Positions 30,725 through 40,085 of a DNA stretch of 54,661 nucleotides are shown piece by piece; positions within the stretch are counted from its first letter, which is position 1; each line of letters begins with the position of its first letter. Origin of the DNA: Limnobaculum eriocheiris (lineage in GTDB: Bacteria > Pseudomonadota > Gammaproteobacteria > Enterobacterales > Enterobacteriaceae); the NCBI RefSeq assembly GCF_021010575.1, contig NZ_JAJNAG010000022.1, positions 1 through 54,661 of the forward strand. The letters are read 5' to 3'. Made by a program: the position numbers and the translations under genes. The notes beneath the pieces were generated by a model. The model did no database searches. It was not told the origin of the DNA and worked only from the letters and a program-made list of their open reading frames with translations.

Positions 30725-31816
30725 TTACTTATGCAGCCCCTCTTTTTGCAGGAACTGTACCGCCATATCAGGGAAGTCGGTGAATAAGCCTTCTACTTTT
30801 GCCTGGTTGTACATCACATCCAGCAACTGATTCATGTTGGTGGCATATTTCGGTAAGGCATCGGTACGCAGGGTGTAAGGGTGAATCACCATACCGCTGT
30901 CATGGGCCTCTTTTGCCATGGTAGATAGCTTCACATGTTCAGGTTTGGAGGCTTCTACATCCAGCAGCATCGGATACTGTGGACCAATACCATCGGCATA
31001 TTTAGCAATTTCTTGCATGCCGCCAGGTTTGAACATCCAGTCATAGCTGTAATTAACCAGTTTACCTTCGGCATTCGGTTCAAAGGTCTCTTCCCAGTCG
31101 GTGAAAGCGATAAGCTGAACCAGTTTCAGGTCAAGGCCAGCTTTTGGCATTAATTCGGTCTTAATGCGCTTAAGTTCGTTGAAGTCAAAACATTGCAGAT
31201 AAACATTGTCACTCTTTTGGCTGTAACCGTACTTTTTCAGCACTTCCAGGGTTTTCACCGAGATATCTTTACCTTCGCTGCGGTGGAACCATGGCGCTTT
31301 AATTTCCGGATAGATACCAATATTTTTGCCGGTTGAGTGATTCAGACCCTGAATAAACTCAATTTCTTCTTCAAAGGTATGAATACGAAAGTCTGATTTG
31401 CCCATCGGGAAGCGGCCCGGATAAGACTGCACTTTTTTGCCGTCTTTAATGTCAAACCCTTCGGTGAATTTTAATGATTTGATTTCGTCCAGAGTAAAGT
31501 CAATGGCGTAATAGCGGCCATCTTTACGTGCCCGGTCAGGGAAGCGTTCGGCGACATCGGTTACCCGGTCCAGATAGTGATCGTGCAGCACCACCAGACG
31601 GTCATCTTTGGTCATCACCAGATCTTGTTCAAGAAAGTCAGCCCCTTGCTGATAGGCCATGGCTTTGGAAGGGAGGGTATGTTCCGGCAGATAACCGCTG
31701 GCTCCGCGGTGAGCAATCACAATTTTGTCATTTTTGGTAGTGGCAGCATCAGCGACAGAAGCCATAGACATGCTGAGTACTATACCCGTGAGTAACGTTT
31801 TAAAACCTATATTCAT
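30725..31816 (-). CDS. glpQ: Periplasmic glycerophosphodiester phosphodiesterase GlpQ
   Basis: It hydrolyses glycerophosphodiesters to glycerol-3-phosphate and alcohol in the periplasm, feeding GlpT. The ATG at 31816 with a GGAGAAGG ribosome site gives 363 residues (E. coli 358). A Sec signal peptide ends near SVADA; a longer in-frame start at 31978 would spoil this. Motifs are IVIAHRGASGYLPEHT, EQDLVMTKD and the HDHYLDRVTDVA metal/catalytic segment. It lies 230 bp downstream of glpT in the same direction, as in the E. coli glpTQ operon, though the gap is larger. Confidence 0.96.
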   Translation of the reverse strand: MNIGFKTLLTGIVLSMSMASVADAATTKNDKIVIAHRGASGYLPEHTLPSKAMAYQQGADFLEQDLVMTKDDRLVVLHDHYLDRVTDVAERFPDRARKDGRYYAIDFTLDEIKSLKFTEGFDIKDGKKVQSYPGRFPMGKSDFRIHTFEEEIEFIQGLNHSTGKNIGIYPEIKAPWFHRSEGKDISVKTLEVLKKYGYSQKSDNVYLQCFDFNELKRIKTELMPKAGLDLKLVQLIAFTDWEETFEPNAEGKLVNYSYDWMFKPGGMQEIAKYADGIGPQYPMLLDVEASKPEHVKLSTMAKEAHDSGMVIHPYTLRTDALPKYATNMNQLLDVMYNQAKVEGLFTDFPDMAVQFLQKEGLHK

Positions 31817-32048
31817 AAGTTTCCTTCTCCATATTTTAGTGTAGGTAATAACGTTCGCAGAGGGGAAACGGTCTGGAAACCTCACTGCGGGCGCGGTGCG
31901 TTTTTCAGAGTGTGTCTTATCTTTCTTATTGTGTATCAGTTGAATAACTGAGGCGATGATACCCGCGGTACGTGACATTCCTGTGACTACCGCGGGTACT
32001 ATTTTGAATTGTCGACGATTAGCCTCGTCGACATGGTTTAACTAATGA

Positions 32049-33407
32049 TTACTCTGCTGCTTGTTTAGCCTGCATTTCAGCTTTATGTTTGTTTTCGCTG
32101 ATCATGGTTAATATCAGCAGCACAACAGCCAGGCAGCTACCGCCGATCATCACCATAAAGCCACCGTCCCAACCAAAGAAGTCAACGGTATAGCCAACAA
32201 TGGCGCTGGCGGCAACTGAACCACCCAGATAACCAAACAGACCGGTAAAGCCCGCAGCGGTACCTGCGGCTTTCTTTGGTGCTAATTCCAGAGCATGCAG
32301 GCCGATTAACATTACCGGACCATAAATCAGGAAGCCGATAACCGTCATACAAGCCATATCGATGCCTGGGTTGCCCGGAGGATTCATCCAGTAAACCACG
32401 GTGGCGATAGTCACCAGAACCATGAAGAATACGCCGGTAGCGCCACGGTTGCCTTTGAATACCTTATCTGACATCCAGCCGCACAGTAAGGTGCCCGGAA
32501 TACCCGCATACTCATAGAAGAAGTAAGCCCAGGATGATTTATCCAGCGCAAAGTGTTTCACTTCTTTCAGGTAAGTTGGTGACCAGTCCAGAATGCCGTA
32601 ACGCAGTAAATAAACGAAAACGTTAGCAATGGCGATATACCACAGCAGCTTGTTAGGGAACACATACTGCATGAAAATCTCTTTGGCAGTCAGTTCTTCT
32701 TCTGCTTCGTGAGAATAGTCAGGTGGGTAGTCATTTTTGTACTCTTCGATCGGTGGTAAACCACAGGATTGAGGGGTATCACGCATCAGGGCAAAAGCAA
32801 TAATCGCAATCACAATTGCTGCCATGGCTGGCATATAGAATGCGGCTTTCCAGTCGTTAAACCATGCCATACCTAACAGGAATAACAGCGGAGGAATACC
32901 ACCACCAACGTTATGTGCACAGTTCCAGATTGAAACGATACCGCCACGCTCTTTTTGTGACCACCAGTGAACCATGGTACGACCACATGGAGGCCAACCC
33001 ATACCCTGGAACCAACCACAGATAAACAGTAAAACGAACATGATCATGATGCTGGAGGTTGCCCATGGCACAAAGCCCATGAGCAACATTACCAGCGAAG
33101 CCAGTATTAAACCGGCGGGTAAGAATATGCGTGGGTTTGAACGGTCAGAAACGGAACCCATGATAAATTTGGAGAATCCGTAAGCAATAGAAATACCGGA
33201 AAGCGCGAAGCCCAGATCTCCACGACTAAAGCCTTGCTCAACTAAATAGGGCATAGCCAGAGCAAAGTTTTTACGTACTAAATAGTAGGCCGCATAGCCA
33301 AAGAAAATTCCCATAAAGATCTGCCACCGCAATTTGCGGTAGGTCGGATCTATCTGATCCTTTGGTAAGCGCGCAGTATGTTGCGCGGGTTTAAACATAC
33401 TTAACAT
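32049..33407 (-). CDS. glpT: Glycerol-3-phosphate/phosphate antiporter GlpT
   Basis: This 452-residue major-facilitator protein has the same length as E. coli GlpT and is nearly superimposable. The substrate arginine lies in [15 protein letters not shown] (Arg45 region), and the [17 protein letters not shown] segment carries the second arginine. Twelve membrane helices are evident. It exchanges external glycerol-3-phosphate for internal phosphate. Expression is expected to depend on GlpR and CRP sites in the glpT-glpA interval. Confidence 0.98.
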   Translation of the reverse strand: MLSMFKPAQHTARLPKDQIDPTYRKLRWQIFMGIFFGYAAYYLVRKNFALAMPYLVEQGFSRGDLGFALSGISIAYGFSKFIMGSVSDRSNPRIFLPAGLILASLVMLLMGFVPWATSSIMIMFVLLFICGWFQGMGWPPCGRTMVHWWSQKERGGIVSIWNCAHNVGGGIPPLLFLLGMAWFNDWKAAFYMPAMAAIVIAIIAFALMRDTPQSCGLPPIEEYKNDYPPDYSHEAEEELTAKEIFMQYVFPNKLLWYIAIANVFVYLLRYGILDWSPTYLKEVKHFALDKSSWAYFFYEYAGIPGTLLCGWMSDKVFKGNRGATGVFFMVLVTIATVVYWMNPPGNPGIDMACMTVIGFLIYGPVMLIGLHALELAPKKAAGTAAGFTGLFGYLGGSVAASAIVGYTVDFFGWDGGFMVMIGGSCLAVVLLILTMISENKHKAEMQAKQAAE

Positions 33408-33480
33408 AGTGCCTCCACTGGCGATGATTCATCTCTGTAATGGTCGTATGAGTATTGTTATTAAGGTGAGTCATGGTTTA

Positions 33481-33490
33481 TATGCTCGCA
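33481..33490. promoter_or_regulatory. GlpR-like half-site near glpT
   Basis: TATGCTCGCA resembles the GlpR half-site (TATGTTCG or AATGCTCGAA, as seen in this window upstream of glpD). It lies about 75 bp upstream of the glpT start. Partner half is not clear. Confidence 0.4.
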
Positions 33491-33627
33491 TCATTTTCTT
33501 TATCGCTCACTATATTATTCATTTATTATCAAATAGTATGTGACACAACGCGAATTATATGACTGTTGTATTATTCGGCGTGGAATGTATCATTTTTTTA
33601 ACACAACTTGTGTTTATTTTATGGGTT

Positions 33628-33649
33628 TGTTGTGATTGCTATCACATAA
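33628..33649. promoter_or_regulatory. CRP site between glpT and glpA
   Basis: TGTGA-TTGCTA-TCACA (core 33631-33646) has both half-sites perfect. In E. coli the glpTQ-glpABC interval is CRP dependent, and the position between the two divergent starts suits control of both. Confidence 0.85.
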
Positions 33650-33680
33650 ATGTTCTTTTGTGAGCGTTTTTGTTTTTATT

Positions 33681-33690
33681 TATGTTCGAA
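33681..33690. promoter_or_regulatory. GlpR-like half-site near glpA
   Basis: TATGTTCGAA matches the conserved GlpR half-site. It lies about 95 bp upstream of the glpA start. The opposite half (TTTGCTCCTT) is poor. Confidence 0.5.
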
Positions 33691-33783
33691 TTTGCTCCTT
33701 ATCAAACAATTCTGCTTAAGAATATGCGTAAATAGCAGTATGAGAATTTCTTTATATAAGCAATACAGGACCGGGAGTAATTA

Positions 33784-35427
33784 ATGATGAGCGGTTTTTC
33801 CCCAGCAGAGATGGATGTCATCATTATTGGTGGTGGCGCAACGGGAGCGGGTATTGCTCGCGACTGCGCTCGTCGTGGATTGCGCACCATTTTGCTGGAG
33901 CGTCATGATATTGCCACCGGTGCAACAGGGCGTAATCATGGCTTATTGCATAGCGGAGCCCGATATGCGGTAACGGATGCCGAATCGGCCCGCGAATGTA
34001 TTGAAGAGAACATGATCTTAAAGCGCATTGCCCGCCACTGCGTAGAACCAACGGATGGTCTGTTTTTAACCCTGCCGGAAGACGATATCGCGTTTCAGTC
34101 TACCTTTATTGGAGCCTGCCAACGGGCAGGAATTGACGCTCAGGCGCTGGACCCAAAGGAAGCGCTGAGGCTGGAGCCTTCCGCTAACCCAACTATGTTG
34201 GGCGCGGTACGGGTACCGGATGGTACTGTTGATCCTTTTCGCTTAACCGCCGCTAATATGCTGGATGCGCGGGAGCACGGCGCACAGGTTTTGACTTACC
34301 ATGAAGTGATTGGCCTGATTCGCCATAACGATCGGGTAACCGGCGTGAAAGTATTTGATCACTACCAAAAAGAGACCAAAGATATTTATGCGTCAATTGT
34401 GGTGAATGCCGGTGGTATCTGGGGGCAACATATTGCGGAATATGCCGATCTACGCGTGCGTATGCTTCCGGCGAAAGGCGCGCTGTTAATTATGGGGCAC
34501 CGTATTAATAATATGGTGATCAATCGCTGCCGTAAGCCTGCCGATGCCGATATTCTGGTGCCGGGAGATACCATCTCGTTAATTGGTACCACTTCAACCC
34601 GTATTCCTTACGACCAGATAGATAACATGATTGTCACGCCTGAAGAGGTGGACGTTCTGATTCGTGAAGGAACCAAACTCTCCCCCAGAATGGCACAAAC
34701 GCGCATTTTACGCGCGTATGCTGGTGTTCGCCCGCTGGTTGCCAGTGATGATGACCCTTCAGGCCGTAATGTAAGCCGCGGTATTGTTCTGCTGGATCAC
34801 GCGGTGCGCGACGGTCTGGAAGGTTTTATTACCATTACCGGCGGTAAGCTGATGACCTATCGTCTGATGGCAGAATGGGCAACGGATAAGGTCTGTGAAA
34901 AGCTGGGCCATAGCGCCAAATGTACCACTGCTGAAGAGGCGCTGCCGGGTTCACGTAATTCGGCTGAAGAGACGTTGCGCAAAGTTATCTCTCTGCCTTC
35001 AACCATTCGGGGTTCTGCGGTTTATCGCCACGGGGACAGGGCCACTCAGCTCATCACCAATGGTCGTCTGGATAATAGTCTGGTGTGTGAATGTGAAGCG
35101 GTGACGGCGGGAGAGGTGCGTTATGCTGTTGATTCCCTCACGGTAAACAATCTGATTGACCTGCGTCGCCGTACTCGAGTGGGAATGGGTACCTGCCAGG
35201 GAGAGCTGTGCGCCTGCCGGGCTGCTGGTTTGTTGAACCGGTTTAAAGTCTCTTCTCCACAACAGTCGTTGACGCAATTATCGACTTTCCTGAATGAACG
35301 GTGGAAAGGCGTCAGACCTATTGCATGGGGAGATGCGCTGCGGGAAAGCGAATTTACCAACTGGGTTTATATGGGGCTGTGTGGTTTAGATGCTCCGTCC
35401 GGGGTGGAGAAAAATGATGAAATTTGA
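33784..35427 (+). CDS. glpA: Anaerobic glycerol-3-phosphate dehydrogenase subunit A
   Basis: The catalytic FAD subunit oxidises glycerol-3-phosphate to dihydroxyacetone phosphate under anaerobic conditions. The 547-residue protein (E. coli 542) has the Rossmann motif GGGATGAG (16-23) and GATGRNHGLLHSGARY. A C-terminal BFD-like iron-sulfur domain carries cysteines in VCECEAVTAGEV and TCQGELCACRAAG. Two ATGs in tandem (33784, 33787) follow GGGAG; either could start. It overlaps glpB by about 11 bases, indicating coupling in glpABC. Confidence 0.97.
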   Translation: MMSGFSPAEMDVIIIGGGATGAGIARDCARRGLRTILLERHDIATGATGRNHGLLHSGARYAVTDAESARECIEENMILKRIARHCVEPTDGLFLTLPEDDIAFQSTFIGACQRAGIDAQALDPKEALRLEPSANPTMLGAVRVPDGTVDPFRLTAANMLDAREHGAQVLTYHEVIGLIRHNDRVTGVKVFDHYQKETKDIYASIVVNAGGIWGQHIAEYADLRVRMLPAKGALLIMGHRINNMVINRCRKPADADILVPGDTISLIGTTSTRIPYDQIDNMIVTPEEVDVLIREGTKLSPRMAQTRILRAYAGVRPLVASDDDPSGRNVSRGIVLLDHAVRDGLEGFITITGGKLMTYRLMAEWATDKVCEKLGHSAKCTTAEEALPGSRNSAEETLRKVISLPSTIRGSAVYRHGDRATQLITNGRLDNSLVCECEAVTAGEVRYAVDSLTVNNLIDLRRRTRVGMGTCQGELCACRAAGLLNRFKVSSPQQSLTQLSTFLNERWKGVRPIAWGDALRESEFTNWVYMGLCGLDAPSGVEKNDEI

Positions 35428-36679
35428 TGTGGCAATTATTGGTGGCGGTCTGGCCGGATTAACTTGTGGTATCCGGCTGGCGGAACAGGGCAAACGCTGT
35501 GCGATTATCAGTGCCGGGCAGAGTGCGCTGCATTTCTCCTCGGGCTCTCTGGATTTTCTTAGCTATCGGGAAGATGGTTCGCCAATAAACCATCCGTTGG
35601 CCGAACTGGCCGCGTTATCACCGGAGCACCCTTATTCTCTGCTGGGAACAGAATGTGTCAGCCGAATGGCAGCAGAAGCCCGACGTTTGCTGACAGATTG
35701 TGGTTTACAGTTTTATGGCGATATCGAACAAAATCACCAGCGCATTACGCCATTAGGCACGTTACGGGCGACCTGGTTAAGCCCAACAGAAGTACCGGTT
35801 GCTGAACTGGAACAGCCTTTGCCGTGGAAGAAGATTGCCATAGTGGGTATTGAAGGCTTTCTGGATTTTCAACCTCAGCTGGCGGCAGGCTCTCTGAGCG
35901 CTAAAGGCATTGAGGTTATTACTGATTATCTGCACGTTCCGGCACTGGATCGTTTACGTAACAACCCCAGTGAGTTCCGGGCGATTAATATTGCCAGAGT
36001 GCTGGATTTGCCGGAAAACACTGAGTTACTGGCAGATGAGTTGATTCGTTTATCAAGTGATGTGGAAGCATTTATCCTGCCAGCCTGTATTGGCCTGGAA
36101 AATCCGGATGCGGTATCTCTGTTGCGCCAGAGAGTTGGCAAACCGGTGATGCTGGTACCAACACTGCCGCCTTCGCTATTAGGCATGCGTATGCATATGG
36201 CATTACGCCGCCGTTTCCAGCAACTGGGCGGTCAGTTTATGCCGGGCGATGCGGTGTTACGTGCCGAAACTGAAGGACAAAGCGTGACGCGTATTTATAC
36301 CCGTAACCATACGGATATTCCGGTGGTTGCCCGACAGGTGGTATTAGCCAGCGGTAGTTTCTTTAGCAATGGCTTAATTGCTGAGTTTGATCGTATTTAT
36401 GAACCGGTATTTGGTCTGGATGTTCATGATGCAGCCCGACGAGCTGACTGGACGCAGGAAAGCATGTTTTCTGCTCAACCCTATTTACGTTTTGGGGTTA
36501 AAACCGATAGCCAACTGCGCGGCACGGTGGCGGGACAGCCATTAAATAATCTCTATATTATCGGTGCGGTATTGGGGGGCTATGACCCAATATCACAAGG
36601 CTGTGGCGCAGGCGTTTCGCTGGTGACGGCACAATATGCCGCAGAACAGATCCTTGCCCTGTCGGAGGTGGCAGCATGA
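35417..36679 (+). CDS. glpB: Anaerobic glycerol-3-phosphate dehydrogenase subunit B
   Basis: This membrane-associated flavin subunit links GlpA to the GlpC anchor. A GGAG site (35406-35409) is followed by two adjacent ATGs (35414, 35417); the second gives 420 residues starting MKFDVAIIGGGLAG, as E. coli GlpB starts MRFDTVIMGGG (419 residues). Further in-frame codons upstream to 35390 lie inside glpA and are not needed. The FAD motif and the SQGCGAG ending are typical. Its stop overlaps the glpC start (ATGA). Confidence 0.95.
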   Translation: MKFDVAIIGGGLAGLTCGIRLAEQGKRCAIISAGQSALHFSSGSLDFLSYREDGSPINHPLAELAALSPEHPYSLLGTECVSRMAAEARRLLTDCGLQFYGDIEQNHQRITPLGTLRATWLSPTEVPVAELEQPLPWKKIAIVGIEGFLDFQPQLAAGSLSAKGIEVITDYLHVPALDRLRNNPSEFRAINIARVLDLPENTELLADELIRLSSDVEAFILPACIGLENPDAVSLLRQRVGKPVMLVPTLPPSLLGMRMHMALRRRFQQLGGQFMPGDAVLRAETEGQSVTRIYTRNHTDIPVVARQVVLASGSFFSNGLIAEFDRIYEPVFGLDVHDAARRADWTQESMFSAQPYLRFGVKTDSQLRGTVAGQPLNNLYIIGAVLGGYDPISQGCGAGVSLVTAQYAAEQILALSEVAA

Positions 36680-37878
36680 GCCTGACAACAGATAACAGTT
36701 TTGAAAACTGTATTAAATGTACCGCCTGTACTACTTATTGTCCGGTAGCAAAAGTTAACCCTAACTATCCTGGCCCAAAACAGGCCGGGCCGGACGGTGA
36801 GCGTTTACGCTTAAAAGATCCCTCACTGTTTGATGAAGCTTTGAAATACTGTACTAACTGTAAACGCTGCGAAGTTGCCTGTCCGTCAGATGTGAAGATT
36901 GGCGATATTATCCAGCGTGCGCGGATTAACTACAGTAAACCTAAGTTCAAGCTGCGTGATGCTATCCTCAGCAATACGGATTTAATGGGAACCCTTTCCA
37001 CCCCGTTTGCACCCATTGTCAATGCGACTGTGGGTTTGAAACCGGTTAAGCAACTGTTGGATAGCGCACTTAAAATTGACCACCGCCGTCAGTTACCGAA
37101 GTACTCTTTTGGTACTTTCCGTCACTGGTATCGTAAGCAGGCGGCAGAACAGCAGAAGTTTGCTGAACAGATTGCATTTTTCCACGGCTGTTTCGTTAAT
37201 TACAACCATCCGCAACTGGGGAAAGATCTGGTGCGGGTGTTTAATGCCATGGGCATTGGTGTGCAGTTGCTGAAAAGAGAGAAATGCTGTGGCGTTCCGC
37301 TGATTGCCAATGGATTTATCGATCAGGCTAAAAAGCAGGCTAAGGTGAATGCCGAGTCGTTAGTTGATGCGGTGATCGGTAAAGGTATTCCTGTGGTAGC
37401 CACCTCGTCCACCTGTGCGTTTACCCTGCGGGATGAGTATCCGCATTTGCTGGGAGTTGATACTTCACCGGTGCGTGAACAGGTTGAACTGGCGACGCGT
37501 TATCTCTATCGTCTGTTGTCTGAAGGGCGGGAGCTTAAGCTGAAGCATACTCCGATACGTATTGCTTACCATACACCATGCCATATGGAGAAAATGGGAT
37601 GGACGGCATACACCCTGGCGCTGTTGGAGCGTATTCCAGGCGTTGAGTTAATCGTGTTGGAATCTCAGTGTTGCGGAATTGCCGGGACTTATGGCTTCAA
37701 AAAAGAGAACTATGAGACATCGCAAGGGATCGGTGCATCACTATTCCGTCAGATTGAGGAGAGCGGCGTTGATTTTGTGGTGTCAGATTGTGAAACCTGT
37801 AAATGGCAAATTGAAATGTCCACCAGTAAGAAGTGTGAACACCCGATAACTCTGTTGGCTCAGGCATTAGCTGAATAA
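36676..37878 (+). CDS. glpC: Anaerobic glycerol-3-phosphate dehydrogenase subunit C (iron-sulfur)
   Basis: The 400-residue subunit (E. coli 396) has two [4Fe-4S] motifs, Cys12-15-18-22 and Cys59-62-65-69. Two CCG (heterodisulfide-reductase-like) cysteine motifs follow, EKCCGVPL and ESQCCGIAG. It passes electrons from GlpAB to menaquinone and then fumarate or nitrate reductase. It ends the glpABC operon; a terminator follows about 180 bp on. Confidence 0.97.
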   Translation: MSLTTDNSFENCIKCTACTTYCPVAKVNPNYPGPKQAGPDGERLRLKDPSLFDEALKYCTNCKRCEVACPSDVKIGDIIQRARINYSKPKFKLRDAILSNTDLMGTLSTPFAPIVNATVGLKPVKQLLDSALKIDHRRQLPKYSFGTFRHWYRKQAAEQQKFAEQIAFFHGCFVNYNHPQLGKDLVRVFNAMGIGVQLLKREKCCGVPLIANGFIDQAKKQAKVNAESLVDAVIGKGIPVVATSSTCAFTLRDEYPHLLGVDTSPVREQVELATRYLYRLLSEGRELKLKHTPIRIAYHTPCHMEKMGWTAYTLALLERIPGVELIVLESQCCGIAGTYGFKKENYETSQGIGASLFRQIEESGVDFVVSDCETCKWQIEMSTSKKCEHPITLLAQALAE

Positions 37879-37910
37879 ACGATGAATATAATCTGATTGA
37901 GTGCAGAGGG

Positions 37911-37980
37911 TCTACCGACCGTTATCGGTACCGATATAAGCACAGTGTTTTTACGGTTGGAATATTCGCAGGCGCTGATT
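37911..37980 (+). repeat. Dispersed hairpin repeat, copy C
   Basis: Arms CCGACCGT (37915-37922) and ACGGTTGG (37953-37960) pair with one G-T wobble. Counted to the same base pair as copies A and B, the loop is again 32 bases and ends TTTTTA. An extra palindrome ATCGGTACCGAT (37924-37935) sits inside the loop. AAT follows the stem, and GCGCTGATT at 37972-37980 resembles copy B. It lies between glpC and dcrB. Confidence 0.65.
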
Positions 37981-38053
37981 TATTAGGTTTGTCGCAGTCA
38001 TAACATTATAGTGATATTAGATAACGGGACATTGTAGGGATGGCGTTGTTATC

Positions 38054-38083
38054 AGGGGCAGCCGATGGGTTGCCCCTTTTTTA
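38054..38083 (+). terminator. Rho-independent terminator downstream of glpABC
   Basis: Stem AGGGGCA/TGCCCCT (38054-38060, 38071-38077), extended internally by CC/GG pairs around GATG, followed by a T run TTTTTT. It faces the dcrB end, which converges. Confidence 0.88.
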
Positions 38084-38103
38084 TTGTGCTGAAACGGCAA
38101 TAA

Positions 38104-38661
38104 TTATGGTTTGATTTTCAGTGAGCTGATGAACTGATTAATCGCTTTCTCAGCATCTTCCTGCTGTTCAATTGGATAGGTCAACTGCATGGTCAGCAGT
38201 TGCTTATCGACCTGGCCCAGCAGTGTGGAGGAGTAGTTTTTCTTACCATCAATGCGAATCGCGGTATCAAGACGCTGAAGCTTTTGGCCATCGGCGGTGA
38301 CTTCTTCTTTTTTAACCACAACCAGCTCGGCATCACGCATTTTTTGCTGTGCTTCCATGCGGGTAACCAGATTTTCCAGCGTGTCGTCCGGCATTGAACT
38401 GCTGATAACAATCAGCATTTTTTGCGCTGCATTATCGGCATACACTGCCATATTGGTCGCCTGAGAACCGCTCTTACCGCTCTGATCCTGTAGGCCATCC
38501 GGAACGGTGAAATTGACCTTTCCACCTAATACGCTGGTTTCACCGGATTGCTCTGCTGAAGTACCACTTCCGGTTGCTGCCGGTTGGTCTTTACTGCCGT
38601 CACAAGCCATGAGGCTGGCGGCAAACAAACAGACTCCTACAATTTTGACTAACTTTTGCAT
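38104..38661 (-). CDS. dcrB: Lipoprotein DcrB
   Basis: The 185-residue protein has a lipoprotein signal ending in ASLMAC (lipobox cysteine at residue 20), then a low-complexity Gly/Ser linker and the DcrB domain. Comparable E. coli landmarks include QSGKxGxQAxNM and LGQVDKQLLTMQL. In E. coli DcrB is needed for phage C1/C6 adsorption and has been linked to lipoprotein maturation. The retained lipobox implies a membrane anchor. The yhhQ and tusA genes follow upstream, as in E. coli. Confidence 0.92.
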   Translation of the reverse strand: MQKLVKIVGVCLFAASLMACDGSKDQPAATGSGTSAEQSGETSVLGGKVNFTVPDGLQDQSGKSGSQATNMAVYADNAAQKMLIVISSSMPDDTLENLVTRMEAQQKMRDAELVVVKKEEVTADGQKLQRLDTAIRIDGKKNYSSTLLGQVDKQLLTMQLTYPIEQQEDAEKAINQFISSLKIKP

Positions 38662-38762
38662 GGTACTTCCTTAACATTGATAAGCAAATGCTTTCGCGGA
38701 TTCAGTTTACAGGACATAAAAATATCATTTCTGCCGCTTTTCTGCCAAATTTTATCCCGCAC

Positions 38763-39428
38763 TTAACCGTGCTGAAGCCGTTGTGGGGAATTTATCTGAA
38801 CCAGTCGTTTCAGTAGCACATTTAATAAAATGCCATACATAGGCAGGAAGAACAGGGCACAGATAATCAGCTTAAAGGCGTAATCCACCAGCGCAATTTC
38901 CACCCAGTTTTCGGCCATAAACGCGTTACTGCTTTTATAAAACGCAATTGAGAAAAAGGCGATGGTATCACTCAGGTTACCGAAAACCGCAGAGACGCTG
39001 GGCGCGACCCACCAGGTTTTTAACTGACGCAGGCGATTAAATACGTAGATATCCAGAATTTGTCCTAGCACGTAAGCCATAAAGCTGGCGATGGCTATTC
39101 TGGCAACTACCATATTAAAGTTGTAAATCGCTTGATAGCCTTGCCATGTACCGTCATAAAACAGGGTCGATAGCAGATAGGAGATGGCCAGCGCCGGTAT
39201 CATGACCACCAGGATTATTTTGCGTGCTAATGGCGCGCCAAACACCCGAACGGTGAGGTCGGTGGTCAGAAAGATAAATGGAAAGGTAAATGCGCCCCAG
39301 GTGGTATGAAAACCGAAAATATTGATCGGTAACTGAACCAGATAATTGCTGGAGGCAATAATCAGAATATGGAAGAACGATAGCCAGAACAGCGCTTTTA
39401 GCCGCTGCTGCGGAGAAAAATCAAACAT
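38763..39428 (-). CDS. yhhQ: Queuosine precursor transporter YhhQ
   Basis: This 221-residue inner-membrane protein has exactly the length of E. coli YhhQ and about six hydrophobic segments. Conserved stretches include FWLSFFHILIIASSNYLVQLP and TTDLTVRVFGAPLARK. YhhQ imports 7-cyano-7-deazaguanine (preQ0/preQ1) for tRNA queuosine. It is divergent from tusA, another tRNA wobble-base gene, across a 378-bp gap. Confidence 0.94.
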   Translation of the reverse strand: MFDFSPQQRLKALFWLSFFHILIIASSNYLVQLPINIFGFHTTWGAFTFPFIFLTTDLTVRVFGAPLARKIILVVMIPALAISYLLSTLFYDGTWQGYQAIYNFNMVVARIAIASFMAYVLGQILDIYVFNRLRQLKTWWVAPSVSAVFGNLSDTIAFFSIAFYKSSNAFMAENWVEIALVDYAFKLIICALFFLPMYGILLNVLLKRLVQINSPQRLQHG

Positions 39429-39806
39429 GATATTAGCCTTTTTAAATGAGTATCAACACTCTGTTGGGGTGAGGGAACCCAACCTATGCATTAAATGAAA
39501 TCGTGAATAAATTATACGCGGTTTATTGCGAGGTGGAGATGATACTCAGTTGAAGAGGGAATGCAATGGTTGTTTTAGGGGTAAGGATAGTGATGAACCG
39601 GCGGTCGTGGGTATTTCGGCTGTAAAATCACTATTGAACGGGCAGGTTGTCGCTGCTGCCCGTCTTGCCAAAATTTTAAGGTGCCATAACCCATAAGATT
39701 TATCTCCCTACGTAATAGATTTTTACTCAGTGGATTTGCACTGGCAGCTTATCGTATTAAACTAGCCGGGTTATTGGATGTATTGATAAAGTGACTTGAG
39801 AACTTA
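39429..39806. other. Divergent yhhQ-tusA intergenic region
   Basis: The yhhQ leader (minus strand) holds a hairpin GTTGGG...CCCAAC at about 39473-39493 and a TATAAT box at 39516-39511 without a good -35. No preQ1 riboswitch consensus could be recognised. A partial match to the dispersed hairpin repeat at 39605-39630 lacks the second arm. Nothing else was seen. Confidence 0.5.
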
Positions 39807-40055
39807 ATGACTGATTTATTTGCCAATCCGGATAAAACCCTTGATGCGTTAGGGCTGCGTTGTCCTGAACCTGTGATGATGGTGCGTAAAGCCGTTCGTC
39901 ATATGGATGCCGGTCAAACGCTGTTGATCGTTGCTGACGATCCGGCGACTACTCGCGATATTCCCGGTTTTTGTCGATTTATGGATCATGAACTGTTGGA
40001 ATCTTCTACTGATGGACTGCCGTACCGTTATCTGATTCGTAAAGGTAACGAGTAG
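39807..40055 (+). CDS. tusA: Sulfur carrier protein TusA
   Basis: The 82-residue protein (E. coli 81) carries the sulfur-relay CPEP motif with active Cys19 in [14 protein letters not shown]. It accepts persulfide sulfur from IscS and passes it to TusBCD for 2-thiouridine formation at tRNA position 34 and to other acceptors. The pair tusA and yhhQ matches the E. coli neighbourhood. No operon partner follows; yhhN converges. Confidence 0.95.
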   Translation: MTDLFANPDKTLDALGLRCPEPVMMVRKAVRHMDAGQTLLIVADDPATTRDIPGFCRFMDHELLESSTDGLPYRYLIRKGNE

Positions 40056-40085
40056 CTTTTCTGCCACTTTGCTCGCCAGGGGTAA

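Larger units (their letters stand above)
33408..33783. other. Divergent glpTQ / glpABC regulatory region
   Basis: The 376-bp interval between the start codons of glpT and glpA contains a CRP palindrome (33628-33649) and GlpR-like half-sites (33481-33490, 33681-33690). It is very AT rich. A GGGAG ribosome site for glpA sits at 33773-33777. FNR and ArcA control known for E. coli glpABC may also apply, but no clear site was found by eye. Confidence 0.7.

Noticed and set aside
31817-31978. Longer glpQ start
   Set aside because: It would bury the signal peptide; a good ribosome site precedes ATG 31816.
39429-39520. preQ1 riboswitch in the yhhQ leader
   Set aside because: A hairpin exists, but the preQ1 aptamer consensus and the A-rich tail pairing were not found.
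39601-39640. Fourth copy of the dispersed hairpin repeat
   Set aside because: The minus strand shares the TTTTAC-GCCGAAATA core, but the expected pairing arm 32 bases upstream is absent, so the match may be chance.
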